From positions 124,132,614 through 124,196,613 of the forward strand of contig CM051521.1 in assembly GCA_028015205.1 (NCBI GenBank): a DNA stretch of 64,000 nucleotides. Direction: 5' to 3'. Positions within the stretch are counted from its first letter, which is position 1. Every line of letters starts with the position of its first letter. Shown here piece after piece: positions 45,201-55,463 of this stretch. The translations under genes were made by a program, and so were the position numbers. This DNA comes from Mytilisepta virgata (Eukaryota > Mollusca > Bivalvia > Mytilida > Mytilidae). The notes beneath the pieces are model-generated. The model did not search any database and was not told where the DNA came from. It saw nothing but the letters and a program-made list of their open reading frames with translations.

Positions 45201-48182
45201 AACTCAATGATACTTTAAGGGAGTTCGAAGATGAATCATGTCGAAATATTTTTGTAGGAGTTATGCCCCTTAATAACTTAGAAAATTGACAAAATTTTCA
45301 TGTAAGCGCTCTAGCAAATTTATTTCTTGACCGATTTGGATAATATTTATACAGTAGCTTTAACTCAATGATACCTCAAGGGAGTTCGAAGATGAGTCAT
45401 GTCGAAATATTTTTGTAGGAGTTATGCCCCTTAATAACTTTGAAAATTGACAAAATGTTCATCTAAGTGTTCTAGAAAATTTATATTCTCCTTGCATTGG
45501 AATAATATTTATACACTTGGATCTAAAGGGAGGTTTTATACATAAACTCCTATTGAAACTTATAAAATTGAAAAATACTGTCTTTAAGAGTTTGTTAGGC
45601 GGAATACTTTTGATCAAAGCATTTCTGTTTATTGAAAAGGAGTAAATGTACATTTGTATAAATTCTCAATACACATGGTAAAATAAGATTTCAAGACTAT
45701 ACCCATATTGTATAAATGTCTTCATACCACTCATTAACTTGTAAAAAACTTTAGCAATAACCACAAATTGTTTGTCCTTTTATTCTCTCTCTTTGAGAAA
45801 ATTTTGTTATGTTTCACTTGTCCAAGGGTTTCTGATGCTCTAGCGGCGGGGGACTTCAGAACGCTGTTCGATTTTTAGTTTTAAAGGGATGGGCGAGAAA
45901 TATTTGTAAGTTATCTCCCGTTACAAATTTACCCAGGAGATGGTACGATGGCTTCCGTTGAGTCCTTGGTTTGAAGGGAGGTCATTTTAATTCCTACTCT
46001 AATACTGTATGACGTAACATCATATTCCTGCAAGTTTTGACCAGATTTCAAATTGTCAGCCTGAATGTATAGGTGTTAAGTTCCCCATGACACATACCAG
46101 AAGAGCATATTTTAGAACTGCTGGAAATATGGTATGATGAGCATTGATTTTTTTCCACAAAATGAGTGTGAAGGCAAAGTTTTTCTGATTACAATGTGCT
46201 TAATTTTTCGAGACAAACTGAGAAAAATATGTTATTACCTCCTGTACCATAAATTCTGATGCATGGGTGGAAAATGAATTATCCCTATAAAATAAATATT
46301 CTCAGCTTTCAGTTTAGTCTGTAAATGTTTCTTTTACCATATGGTATTGTATTAACTTACTACTCCAAATTTATTTGAAATTTCAGTTTATTTTAAGAAC
46401 TGCATGTGGCCAAAGAAGTGACCCGGATGTGTATGACAGGACCTAAAGAGAGATATCGGACTGATGTTTCTGAAGTTGTATAGTAAAATTTTTATCTATA
46501 AAGATCTTTTATTTCTATTTTGTAGGTACGGACAGTTAAGTGGTATGGTAGAACCTATAGCTGGTTTATTTGGAGCTATAGCAGTAGTTATAGCACAGCC
46601 TATATTACCATATGCTTTAGCCTTTGCTGCAGGTGCAATGATTTATGTTGTTGTTGATGATATAGTTCCTGAGGCACAGACTTGGTAAGTTTTTATGCCA
46701 GATAGTTCCTCAGGCACAGACTTGGTAAGTTTTTATGCCAGATAGCAGAGGGGGGTATAGTTTTTTTGTCCATGTGTCCGTACATACATCCTGCTTTAGG
46801 TTAAAGTTTAGATTGAAGGTAGTTTAATGGGAAGTAGATGTCATAACATGAAACTTCACTAAATACAGACTATTCAAAATTTAAGTCAAAGGGGTTGTGG
46901 GACCTAAATGTCACAGTTGACTGATATAGGTGTTTGTTGTTAAGATTGAAGGTTGTTTAATGGGAAGTAGATGTCATATCAACGTAAAACTTTGTCACTA
47001 AATACATTAATATGGGATCTATTCAAATTTTAGATCAAAGGGATGGTGTGACATCAGTGTCACGGTTGACTGATCATACAGTTGACTTTCATTATCTCAA
47101 ACTTGCTCCAGTTTTAATTTTTTATGTGGTCCCAAATGTTTTACAGTGCAAATATATGTATTTGACTCCTGTTTAGTTGAACTTGCATGCGTTGAATTTT
47201 TTTTTTATCTCAAACTAAATTTTGAACCCATATTGTGAAAACAGCAAAAATGTTCTTGGTTATGTCAAAGTAATCATCATCTGTCAAAACATCACCTCGC
47301 AGATTAATTGTCGTCACAGGTAAGTCTTATTTGTGATAATTTACAAATCGGCATCTATTCATGTTTTGTGCTAATGATATATTTTGAATTCGCTTGATTT
47401 GTGAAAATTGTAATCAATTTTTCTTCAACTGTTTATTATTCTTAACAAATATAAAATGTTATACAAAGTATATTCTACATTCATTTATATAAGTATCAGA
47501 ACATGCAGAAAGTAATTGAGGTCTCTGTAGTATGTGTGAACTATTGTTTTACTCCGGCACCTACATAGATTTTAGGTTACTGGAATTAGTAAATTACCTC
47601 CCCTTCACAACTAGGAAAATTGGTCAGCTCCTTTTCAGTCGAATTTCGTCTACAATTTTTCTTGTGCAAAGGACTTTGCGATAACAAGAGTTGACTGTAC
47701 ATTCTTGTTTTGTTTTAATGAGACATTTTCTTATAGATGGTAGATGAGGCAGTTTCAGCTTTTCATATCGACATTTCATACTTAGGATTTTTTAATATTG
47801 TTCTGCATAACTGGAATACTTTAATAAAATTGATTTATTTAATTGCATTCCTTTGTATAACTTTAAGGCTGTATTATTTGTCTAATTTTTTATCGGTGTA
47901 GAAAGCCAGAATACCAAAAGAACCACTGAATATTTGATGGAAAGTTTAGAAAACTTTAACAGCCACAAATAAAGGTTATCTTATAACATCTGTAGAAATG
48001 AATTTGTGATCCATAGATATATTATAAATTACTACATGGCTCTTTATAGAAATTGGTACATCACTCTGCTTAGGTTGTATTCTTCCACTTTTTTTTCTTG
48101 TAGTGGAAATGGTAAAATAGCATCATGGGGAGCAGTTGTAGGTTTTGTTGTAATGATGTCACTAGATGTTGGACTGGGATAA
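36211..48182 (+). CDS. SLC39A11: Zinc transporter ZIP11, complete, nine coding exons
   Basis: A ZIP-family zinc importer; mammalian ZIP11 is found in Golgi or nuclear membranes. Exons are 36211-36318, 36872-36910, 38392-38559, 41621-41723, 42256-42429, 44109-44178, 44563-44661, 46526-46684 and 48104-48182. They total 999 bp, that is 332 residues plus TAA, against 342 in human. The start is [20 protein letters not shown], collinear with the human N-terminus. TM1-TM3 are in exons 1-3, and a cytosolic loop with QRRKTAAGG is in exons 4-5. The metal-binding motifs [14 protein letters not shown] (exons 5-6) and [18 protein letters not shown] (exon 7) are intact. [19 protein letters not shown] (exon 8) and the end MMSLDVGLG (exon 9) match the family. 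Introns carry repeat insertions of up to 2.2 kb. No frameshift was seen. Confidence 0.96.
36545..36750 (+). mobile_element. SINE, 5'-truncated, SLC39A11 intron 1
   Basis: Has GGTTGTGAGTTCGAATCTC, AATTGACAAGGATTG, CTGGCTTCCTCCACTAATAA and the tail AACCCCAACAAAACAAAC. Confidence 0.8.
37466..37592. mobile_element. Foldback element of about 125 bp in SLC39A11 intron 2
   Basis: The arms ATTGTTGGAAAATATAAAAT ... TTTGGGCGAGC and GTGAGCCCAAATCAATTTTA ... GACAATGAC are inverted. Inner stems are ACATGAGAAAAGG/CCTTTTCCACATG. Confidence 0.7.
38083..38391 (+). repeat. Tandem repeat of about 78 bp, four copies, ending at the SLC39A11 exon 3 acceptor
   Basis: The units carry ATCTGAACATTTTGATGTG, TTTGACTAACATTTGAATAA and TATATGTTAGGTTATGGCC. 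The last unit runs into the true acceptor TATTAG|GTTATGACTGC, so earlier units hold copies of the acceptor and first exon bases. Confidence 0.85.
38545..38705 (+). repeat. 54-bp tandem repeat, three copies, from the SLC39A11 exon 3 donor
   Basis: The exon end ATGCCTTATATT|GTAAGT recurs as ATGCCATATATT|GTGAGT after 38613 and 38667, each followed by ATAGCACTGAATATGTATGC. The step is exactly 54 bp. Reading past the first donor meets TAA. Confidence 0.92.
38880..41041 (+). mobile_element. Hairpin-type repeat, full copy of 2.16 kb, SLC39A11 intron 3
   Basis: Begins TTTTTAGCTCACCTGACCCG with GGGTCAAGTGAGC, then runs of CGTCCGTCGTC. Inside are about seven units of roughly 280 bp with CCAAGATGGCCGCCACA and TTCATTGAAAAATCTTCTTG. 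It ends GAGCGATACAGGCTCTTGAG, AGCCT and CTAG before T. No protein is encoded; open frames in it are repeat by-products. Confidence 0.8.
42681..44070 (+). mobile_element. Hairpin-type repeat, full copy of 1.39 kb, SLC39A11 intron 5
   Basis: Starts TTTTTTAGCTCACCTGGCC with GGCCATGTGAGC. The inner units have GGCCAAATGGAA and TTTCATCCTGATC. It ends in the stem GGCTCAG/CTGAGCC then TCTAG before T. It is inverted relative to 33681-34800 and shares the same subfamily end. Confidence 0.8.
45071..45879 (+). mobile_element. GTCCCCCGCC-headed repeat, SLC39A11 intron 7
   Basis: Begins TTTTTGTCCCCCGCCACAAC, GCGATGCGGGGG and GTCCGTCCGTCC. Two inner units carry GTAAGCGCTCTAGC and GACCGATTTGGATAATATTT. It ends GCGGCGGGGGACTTCAGAAC, GCTGTTCG and ATTTTTAG. 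A nearly identical inverted copy is at 50116-50932. Confidence 0.8.
46640..46745 (+). repeat. 40-bp tandem repeat, two copies, of SLC39A11 exon 8 end and donor
   Basis: AGTTCCTGAGGCACAGACTTG|GTAAGTTTTTATGCCAGAT is repeated once, with donors after 46684 and 46724. The copies differ at one or two bases. Using the second donor would shift the frame by one. Confidence 0.93.
46745..47060 (+). repeat. Hairpin-family repeat with two inner units
   Basis: Starts AGAGGGGGGTATAG with GTGTCCGTACATACATCC. Two units of about 150 bp have TTTAATGGGAAGTAGATGTC and GTCACAGTTGACTGAT. Confidence 0.5.
47077..47699. mobile_element. Terminal-inverted-repeat element, about 620 bp
   Basis: The ends TACAGTTGACTTTCATTATC and GCGATAACAAGAGTTGACTGTA are inverted. 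No transposase frame is present. Confidence 0.6.
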
Positions 48183-49130
48183 CAGTAAATAAATATGTAC
48201 TAGGTAAGTGTCAGGCCACATATTAGAACCCAGTATTTTGGTCTGCCCTTAATGAGCTAAATATTAGACATTTTGTATGAAAATACTACAGAAATCATTC
48301 AATTTACAACACTCTGGTAGAAATATAAAATCTCATTGGCAAGTACACCCGGAAACTGAATTACATGCATTTTTTGGCTAATTATACACAGAAGAAAATA
48401 CTAAAATTATATACATATTTAAAAAATAAGATTTCCTATAATCTGTTAAAAGATATGAAAATTTGCAATGAATTTCTTGTGCAGTTTGATTTAAAAGTTT
48501 AATCTTCTTACAATACTTTAATTTCATCAAAATTATCTCATATAATAGTTAATTGTACTTTATATTTCTTCACACTTTCTTATTTTGTTTCAGATATTGC
48601 TACATTTAGAAGATCTGTGATGAAGGAATCCATTTATAATGTTGATTATATATGCAGTAAAACAATTTGTATTAATTTGAATCATGTTAGTCTTGGTCAC
48701 CTTTGCCATAAATCATACCAATTATTAGTTGGTAAAGTGTTCTTACAGATTCCGGATTTAGTTGGTAAAGTGTTCTTACTGGTTCCTGATTTAGTTGGTA
48801 AAGTGTTCTTACAGGTTCCAGATTTAGTTGGTAAAGTGTTCTTACTGGTTCCAGATTTAGTTGGTAAAGTGTTCTTACAGGTTCCTGATTTAGTTGGTAA
48901 AGTGTTCTTTCTGGTTCCAGATTTAGTTGGTAAAGTGTTCTTTCTGGTTCCAGATTTAGTTGGTAAAGTGTTCTTACAGGTTCCTGATTTAGTTGGTAAA
49001 GTGTTCTTACAGGTTCCCGATTCAATTAGAAAGTTTATTCTTTGCAGAATGTTGAAGATGACATTATGTATTTCAGAGTACCATTTGTTGGTAGTTCCAT
49101 AAACAATTGTATGGTTGGAGCTTTTTACCA
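48183..49130 (+). other. SLC39A11: SLC39A11 3' region with a probable 3' UTR intron
   Basis: Just after the stop there is an AATAAA at about 48188, which could end a short transcript. A strong donor (TAG|GTAAGTG) follows at 48204, and an acceptor TTTTGTTTCAG ends at 48593, suggesting an untranslated intron and a last exon from 48594. That exon would contain the 33-bp minisatellite at 48727-49023. Splicing here is inference from the sites alone. Confidence 0.4.
48727..49023 (+). repeat. 33-bp minisatellite, nine copies, open in several frames on both strands
   Basis: GATTTAGTTGGTAAAGTG and TTCTTACAGGTTCC alternate nine times, coding on plus for (DLVGKVFLQVP)n. Because the unit is a multiple of three and lacks stops, one plus frame and two minus frames stay open for 112-161 codons. 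The likeliest reading is non-coding repeat in the SLC39A11 3' UTR. Confidence 0.9.
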
Positions 49131-49249
49131 ATTTTAAGATTAAATTTGCTTAGTTTTTCCTAATGTTACAAGAGAACTAGAAACATGGTCATACTAGAAG
49201 ATAATTTGCAAAAATATAAAAGAAAATGGGGCATAGCTAAGTAAAATGT

Positions 49250-50075
49250 TTAATTACACTGCTCACCTGGATTTAAGGAGTACTAGATGTTTCAATGTTT
49301 CTGACATCTTGGTTGGTGAATGGAATTAAGTGATTTATTTCAAAGATGGCAAACTAAAGAATGTTGCTACAAGTTTTGTTTCCATAGAAGGGTTGCAAGC
49401 ATTGGCAATTTATTTTCCCCATAGTCCTTTAAGTTACCTCTGGCAGACATTTTGTTTTGCATTCATCATCAAATATTCTGAAAGAACAACTGCTGCAAAG
49501 TTTTGAGACAAATTCTCAAGAAATGGATGTTCCCATAGACACTCTTAAAACCAAGTTATGGCCATTACAGACTTATAACATCCATTGTCAAAACAACCAC
49601 CGAGAGACCACTGATGCCAAAGTTCAGTGATTTCACACTAAAAACTAGAGCAAACCAGGAGCCTGTATCACTCACCTGGAATTTATTTGCAGAATAAAAT
49701 GCTTGACTGGCAGTATGGAACATTGCTGTCAAATTACAATTGGCTGACTTGTTTTACCAAATTGTTCACTGGTTTCAAAAAGATCTTTCTGGTCATGTTT
49801 CATATGTTGGTCATCTTGGATAGCAGGCAGGGTCAACAGATACAATTCTGATAGAGGACCAACTAAGGACCATTGCAGCCAAGTTTTGTTCCAATTTGTT
49901 TTGTGGTTTCAGACAAGAAAATCTCCAAGTAAATTACCAATTATGTCCTATGTTTAGCTATGGCAGCCATCTTGTTTCAGTTGGACCAGTGGTTTCATTT
50001 CATAGATCTTTAAAGGAAAGTTTACGACAGATGCCAAGTGATGGCAATAGCTCACCTGGCTTTGGTCAAGTTGGT
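49250..50075 (-). repeat. Decayed hairpin-type repeats, minus copies
   Basis: Contains GAGCCTGTATCACTCACCTGG at 49660 and AGCTCACCTGGC at 50050, with GCAGCCATCTTG phrases between. The copies are old and rearranged. No gene is seen. Confidence 0.55.
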
Positions 50076-50115
50076 CTAAAACTGCAGAATATCTGTTACA
50101 GCTAGTACCAGTACT

Positions 50116-50932
50116 TAAAAAATCGAACAGCGTTCCGAAGTCCCCCGCCGCTAGAGCATTAGAAACCCTTGGACAAGTGAAACATAACAAAATTGTCTCA
50201 AAGAGAGAGAAAAGAAGGACAAATAATTTGTGGTTATTGCTAAAGTTTTTTACAAGTTAATGAGTGGTATGAAGACATTTATACAATATGGGTATAGTGT
50301 TGAAATCTTATTTTACCATGTGTATTGATTTATACAAATGTACATTTACTCCTTTTCAATAAACAGAAATGCTTTGATCAAAAGTATTCCGCCTAACAAA
50401 CTCTTAAAGACAGTATTTTTCAATTTTATAAGTTTCGATAGGAGTTTATGTATAAAACCTCCCTTTAGGTCCAAGTGTATAAATATTGTTCCAATGCAAG
50501 GAGAATATAAATTTTCTAGAACACTTAGATGAACATTTTGTCAATTTTCAAAGTTATTAAGGGGCATAACTCCTACAAAAATATTTCGACATGACTCATC
50601 TTCGAACTCCCTTGAGGTATCATTGAGTTAAAGCTACTGTATAAATATTATCCAAATCGGTCAAGAAATAAATTTGCTAGAGCGCTTACATGAAAATTTT
50701 GTCAATTTTCTAAGTTATTAAGGGGCATAACTCCTACAAAAATATTTCGACATGACTCATCTTCGAACTCCCTTGAAGTATCATTGAGTTAAAGCTACTG
50801 TATAAATATTATCCAAATCGGTCAAGAAATAAATTTGCTAAGAGCGCTTACAAGGTGGACAGACGGACGGAAGCATGGACTGACGGACGCCCGGCATTAC
50901 CATATCCCCCGCATCGCGTTGCGGCGGGGGAC
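50116..50932 (-). mobile_element. GTCCCCCGCC-headed repeat, inverted copy
   Basis: The reverse complement of 45071-45879 over its whole length with few changes, including a shared pseudo-frame of 64 codons. It ends on plus at GCGTTGCGGCGGGGGAC. Confidence 0.85.
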
Positions 50933-50999
50933 AATTAGGGATTTCACAGGACCCACACAAACCAGTATTCAAGAAATCTTCAGTGTTCTGGAATTTAGT

Positions 51000-51252
51000 C
51001 AAATCTGCTTTAAAGGGCACCTCTATATAGCACTGAAAAAGTCCATGTCGTGTACAAACCTTGTAGAATTAACCTCTATATAAAGGGCACCTCTATATAG
51101 CACTGAAAAAATCCAAACCTTGTAGTGTTAACCTCTATATAGCACTGAAAAAATCCATGTCATGTACAAACCTTGTAGAATTAACCTCTATATAAAGGAC
51201 ACTTTTCTCTGGTACCTTGGTGTCCTTTATACACAAGTTTAACTGTATATGT
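51000..51252. repeat. Block of AACCTCTATATAGCACTGAAA repeats
   Basis: Three to four units with AACCTCTATATA, GCACTGAAAAA and TGTACAAACCTTGTAG, ending GGTGTCCTTTATACACAAG. It is related to the MITE at 17244-17426 but expanded internally. Confidence 0.6.
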
Positions 51253-51339
51253 GTAAACTTTCCTTTAAAGATTTACTTGGAGTTTAACTGTATATGTATA
51301 GTATCCCTAACAATGATTCCATACATCAAATATTGTTGA

Positions 51340-51580
51340 CCTACTATGAATGGTTAAATGCCACTTTCAGCACATTTGGCTTAAATAATTATGACAGCAA
51401 GTTTTATTGGTGGAGAGAGCCAGAGAACAAATTACATTGTGCCAAAGTCAAGAAAACTAGCAATCCTTGTCAAGTCTAACACACCTTGCCACAAGCTCGC
51501 TTCAAACTCACAAAATCAGTGGTGACATGCTAGTGAATCTAGTAGTTAAAATAACTACCTGGACCACTCTGGCCCCATAG
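51340..51580 (-). mobile_element. SINE, old minus copy
   Basis: Has TTTCAGCACATTTGGCT, TTTTATTGGTGGAG, AGCAATCCTTGTCAA and TACCTGGACCACTCTGGCC in the family order but with many changes. Confidence 0.75.
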
Positions 51581-52615
51581 TGATCAGAAAGCGAGTTTAG
51601 GCAAATAATTGTTCAAGTTTACAAAGCCATTTAATCATGAAAATGAGATCTTTGTCAAGTGATAGGTGCAAGATTTGAAGTCCTTGGTTCTTTATTAAAG
51701 GGTCTCGCAAAATTTAAAAAAAACTCTCCTTCAGCAAATTTGTCAGTCGAGACAAAAATCATCAAATCAAAATTCATAGATGTAATTTATCAACTACATT
51801 TCATGACTTAACAATCCTAATAAATATGGACAAATTCAGACCAACAGTCTCAGATGAGTTCCATTCAGAAATTTGATTCCATAAAAATAATTCAAGTCCC
51901 TGTTAAAATTGTCAAATCAAAATGGTGGAATCGTATGATAAAAAACTACTTGTCATGACTAACAATCCTGTAAGAAATATGGAAGCTATCAGACCTGTGG
52001 TCTCTATGAAGTCTAATATTCCATTATCAGAGGAAAAACATAGGAAGTCCCATAACTCCTGTTAAAATCATCAAATCTAATTTGCAATGAGAGTCTTTGC
52101 TGCACTGTGGGAGGGGACAAAAACAACCTTGGTGTAGCAGGTGAAGTGTGTTCAAACGAATAACATCTGGCATACAAACAAACCTTAGTGAATATTAACA
52201 TATATTTTGTTCACTTCTTTTCCAACATAAAATGAACTTTGGTCCAAAACAATACAAAAAAACAATCTACTCTCACTACACATTAAAGTAAAATTACTCA
52301 ATAAAATAAACATTCATTGGAATGTAGACATTTAAACAGTCATTACAATGTCTCTGATCAACAAACAATATTTACATGATCAAATTACTGGGATAAAATA
52401 AGTATAAAAGTGAAAATAAATGTACCACTACAGTGAAAAACAAAAACATCAGACATCACTATAGTCATTACAATACATGGGTAAAGCCATTACTATATAA
52501 TAGTATATACATGTATTGGTGTATAGAATAACAAAGATAAAGGACAACATGAGAAACAGCTGTATCAATTTACTGTTTTTGAAAAGACTGCAGATTATTC
52601 TTACTTTGTAAACAA
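51581..52615. other. Intergenic AT-rich stretch
   Basis: Short phrases such as GTTAAAATCATCAAATC recur two or three times, hinting at a decayed repeat around 51720-52080. Nothing else is supportable. Confidence 0.35.
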
Positions 52616-52925
52616 TTGCATACTTGCCAACATATTTTTGCTAGAATCCCTGATAAAATCATCGAGGGGTCGCTCCAGGGTGAAGTCCCCCCCGCCCAAA
52701 ACGAGAGTGCAAAAATGTGAATAAATATTTAAGTATTGCCAATGGAAGTTTCATAACCGTCGGCTTTTTATCAGAGCAAACAGATATTTTTTTAAAAAAC
52801 CATTAAACAAAGTATAAGCACTGAAAATATCCCTGGAAAATTTAGAAATCCCGGAGAATATTAGTCCACCCAGTAATGGGGTCAAATGTCCGGGAGAAAT
52901 CCGGAGCATTGGCATGTATGTAATT
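52616..52925. mobile_element. MITE-like element with TACTTGCCAA ends
   Basis: Left GCATACTTGCCAACAT and right CATTGGCATGTATGTA are short inverted ends. The interior has GAAGTCCCCCCCGCCC and TGTCCGGGAGAAATCCGG. Confidence 0.55.
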
Positions 52926-52984
52926 GTATTTATGAGGTGTTGCAGGAAGACTATAATGGTCATATTTGCCAGACATACTGGGCT

Positions 52985-53760
52985 GACTAAAGGCTCTAAA
53001 GGGCCTGTATCACTCACCTGCATTGAACTTTTCATCTTGAGCAGGACTAAAGATTTGGTTGGTTTTTCCATAGGGTTCTATGTTAAACTAAGTTCGGCTG
53101 TGGCAGCCAAGATGGTTGACAGTCTAGGTCAATGGACACATTTGTAAAAGAGAACCATCTAAAGACCATTGCTACCAAGTCTAGTTCTAATTGGCTTAGT
53201 GGTTTCAGACCAGAAGATTTTTGAGTGAATTTCCCATAGCATGGATTTTTCTACCATTCAGCTGGGTCTGGTAAAAGGACCCATTCCCAATGGAAATTAT
53301 TTTAAAATCATGCAGAATTCCCAAAAATGTTAACTTACACCTCTAATTTTGGTTCCCAATTGACCAAAATTTTTCCCAAAATAGCCCTTCCCAATAACCC
53401 TGGATAAACCCCTGCATAGGGTCCTATTTTAAACTAAGTTCGGCTGTGTGGGCCATCTTGGTTCACACTCCATGAAATCAGATAATTCTGAAAGAGGACC
53501 TCCTAAGGACCATTGGTAAAGTGGTTTCAGACGAAGATTTTCCAATGAATTTTCCCATGGGCCCTTATGTTAAACGAAGTTTGGTCGTGGCTGCCATCTT
53601 GGTTAACAGTCCAGGTCATGGGACATAATTCTGAAAATTGCTGCAAAGTCTGGTTCCAATTGGTAAAGTGGTTTCAGACAAGATTTTTCAATGAATTTTC
53701 CCATAGGGCCCGATGTTTAACAAAGTTCGGCTGTGGCTGCCATCTTGGTTAACAGTATGT
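52985..53760 (-). repeat. Hairpin-type repeat, minus copy
   Basis: Starts GGGCCTGTATCACTCACCTG. The inner units carry TTCGGCTGTGGCTGCCATC and TGGTTTCAGACAAGA, the reverse complement of the units in 38880-41041. Confidence 0.7.
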
Positions 53761-53894
53761 GTCCTTTCCTTCTTTACATCTTCTTTCGAAAGATAAACAC
53801 ATGGTGTTAGAAATTTTTTTAAACCTTCAGACTTTTTTCTAAAATAAACAATCATTGTTCCATTCTGAAGATATGGCAAGCTGTTTTACTATTT

Positions 53895-54190
53895 ATTCTA
53901 ACTTTAAGATATCTCATATCTAGTTTTTATAAGATATTTATAAACTTTAGAAGATATATTATATACTTTATAAGATATCTCATATAATATATAAGATATC
54001 TTAGAAAGTTTATAAGATATCTCACATAATTTTCTTTATAAGATATCTTATAAACTTTACAAGATATTTTATATACTTTAGAAGATATCTTATAAACTAC
54101 ATGTATATAAGATATCTTTTAAACTATATTAGATATCTTATAAAGTTTATAAGATATCTTCTAAAGTTTATAAGATATCTTATAAAGAAA
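53895..54190. repeat. Palindromic AAGATATCTT satellite-like tract
   Basis: More than a dozen AAGATAT(C/T)TTATA variants, many of them perfect palindromes, are spaced by AAACTTTA or AAGTTTATA. The tract is almost entirely A/T. Confidence 0.88.
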
Positions 54191-55460
54191 ATGGACCTAA
54201 GATGATCCCAATCAAACCAGATATTCATATTTAAATACATTAATGCACTGGTTTTTGTCTATTTAGTAATTCAGCCATACTGATCCAGTTTAGATCCCTA
54301 AAAATATTTTTTAAACGGGACCAAATAAGACTATTTTATCTGAAGTAAAATCCCAACTGGACCCATAGTTTCACAGAATTCTAAATATTTTTTTGGCAGA
54401 CTTGAAGGGTGGGGATAATGGTAACTTTTTTCAAATTTTACCTCAAAAATTTTTTTTGGGGGAAAAAAATCTTTGGTCAGTTTCCCTAATAAAATAAAAA
54501 TAAAACATATACCAATAGATTTACATTTTAACTACCAATAAAAAAAAAATTACAGAATTAAGATACTGTATTTAAAATATTTAACTTAGTGTAAATTTTA
54601 CATACCAATACAGTAGTTTGGCATTCTCTTGTACATGTAACATTTAAAAATAATACATCTAATAACATAACATTAAATCTTTAGTTTACACTATATATTT
54701 ATCACTATTGCTTAGAAATATCACATTATAATAAATCTATTTACACTGAAGACAATATCCCTTTTCACATCATATTTTTAAAAGATATTAAATTAATTTA
54801 ACTGCAAGATTCTAAAATAAAACTAAAGGTGGTATTAAATGTTCAGAAACTTGTTATTGTGTGCAGCATTTTTCTTATATTACACCATCATCAAATTGTT
54901 ACGAAGTTACACCAGATTTAAGATCAATTAAATTACTTTTAAACACAGAATAAAAAATAATCCTAGTATAAAAAAACAAATTTTGATCTGAACTTCAAAC
55001 CAAAAATCTTCTAGAATCCACCAATCCTTTATAGTCTCGAACTTCACACAGCAATAACCTTGAAAAAGCATGGAATTTAAAAATTTATTCAACCATAACA
55101 ATATTTTGGAAATTTAAATATTAATTTTCTTTATGTGGCAAAGTTTCATTCAGGTTGAACTCTTAATCTTTAAATTAACTCTAAAATCATTAACAAGAAT
55201 TTTTTAGTTTGAAAAACTTCTGGATTGTAAAAAAAAACCAAGACTTCAAAAATTCAAAGAAAAAAATTGGGTAACAAAAAAAACTTAGACCCCTAAACGT
55301 AACTACCTGTAGATCTGAGTAAAGTAGCATCAATGTTGATGTCAAGTATGAATAATTAGAAAAATTAGGGACTAGAGTAAGGACCGATATAAACACAAAT
55401 GGACTGACAAGGAGAATCACGATTATGACGCAATGAACATGGCAGGATGCAAAAACTTAA
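54191..55460. other. Intergenic AT-rich stretch
   Basis: Low complexity with several poly-A and poly-T runs. The minus-strand 76-codon frame at 55190-55420 has no recognisable features. I see no gene. Confidence 0.4.
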
Positions 55461-55463
55461 ACA

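Noticed and set aside
48617..49131. Protein genes on both strands over the 33-bp minisatellite
   Set aside because: The unit is a multiple of three without stops, which keeps several frames open automatically; there is no non-repeat domain.
45459..50532. Conserved 64-codon frames at 45459-45653 (-) and 50338-50532 (+)
   Set aside because: They are alike because they lie in two copies of one repeat element; no domain is visible.
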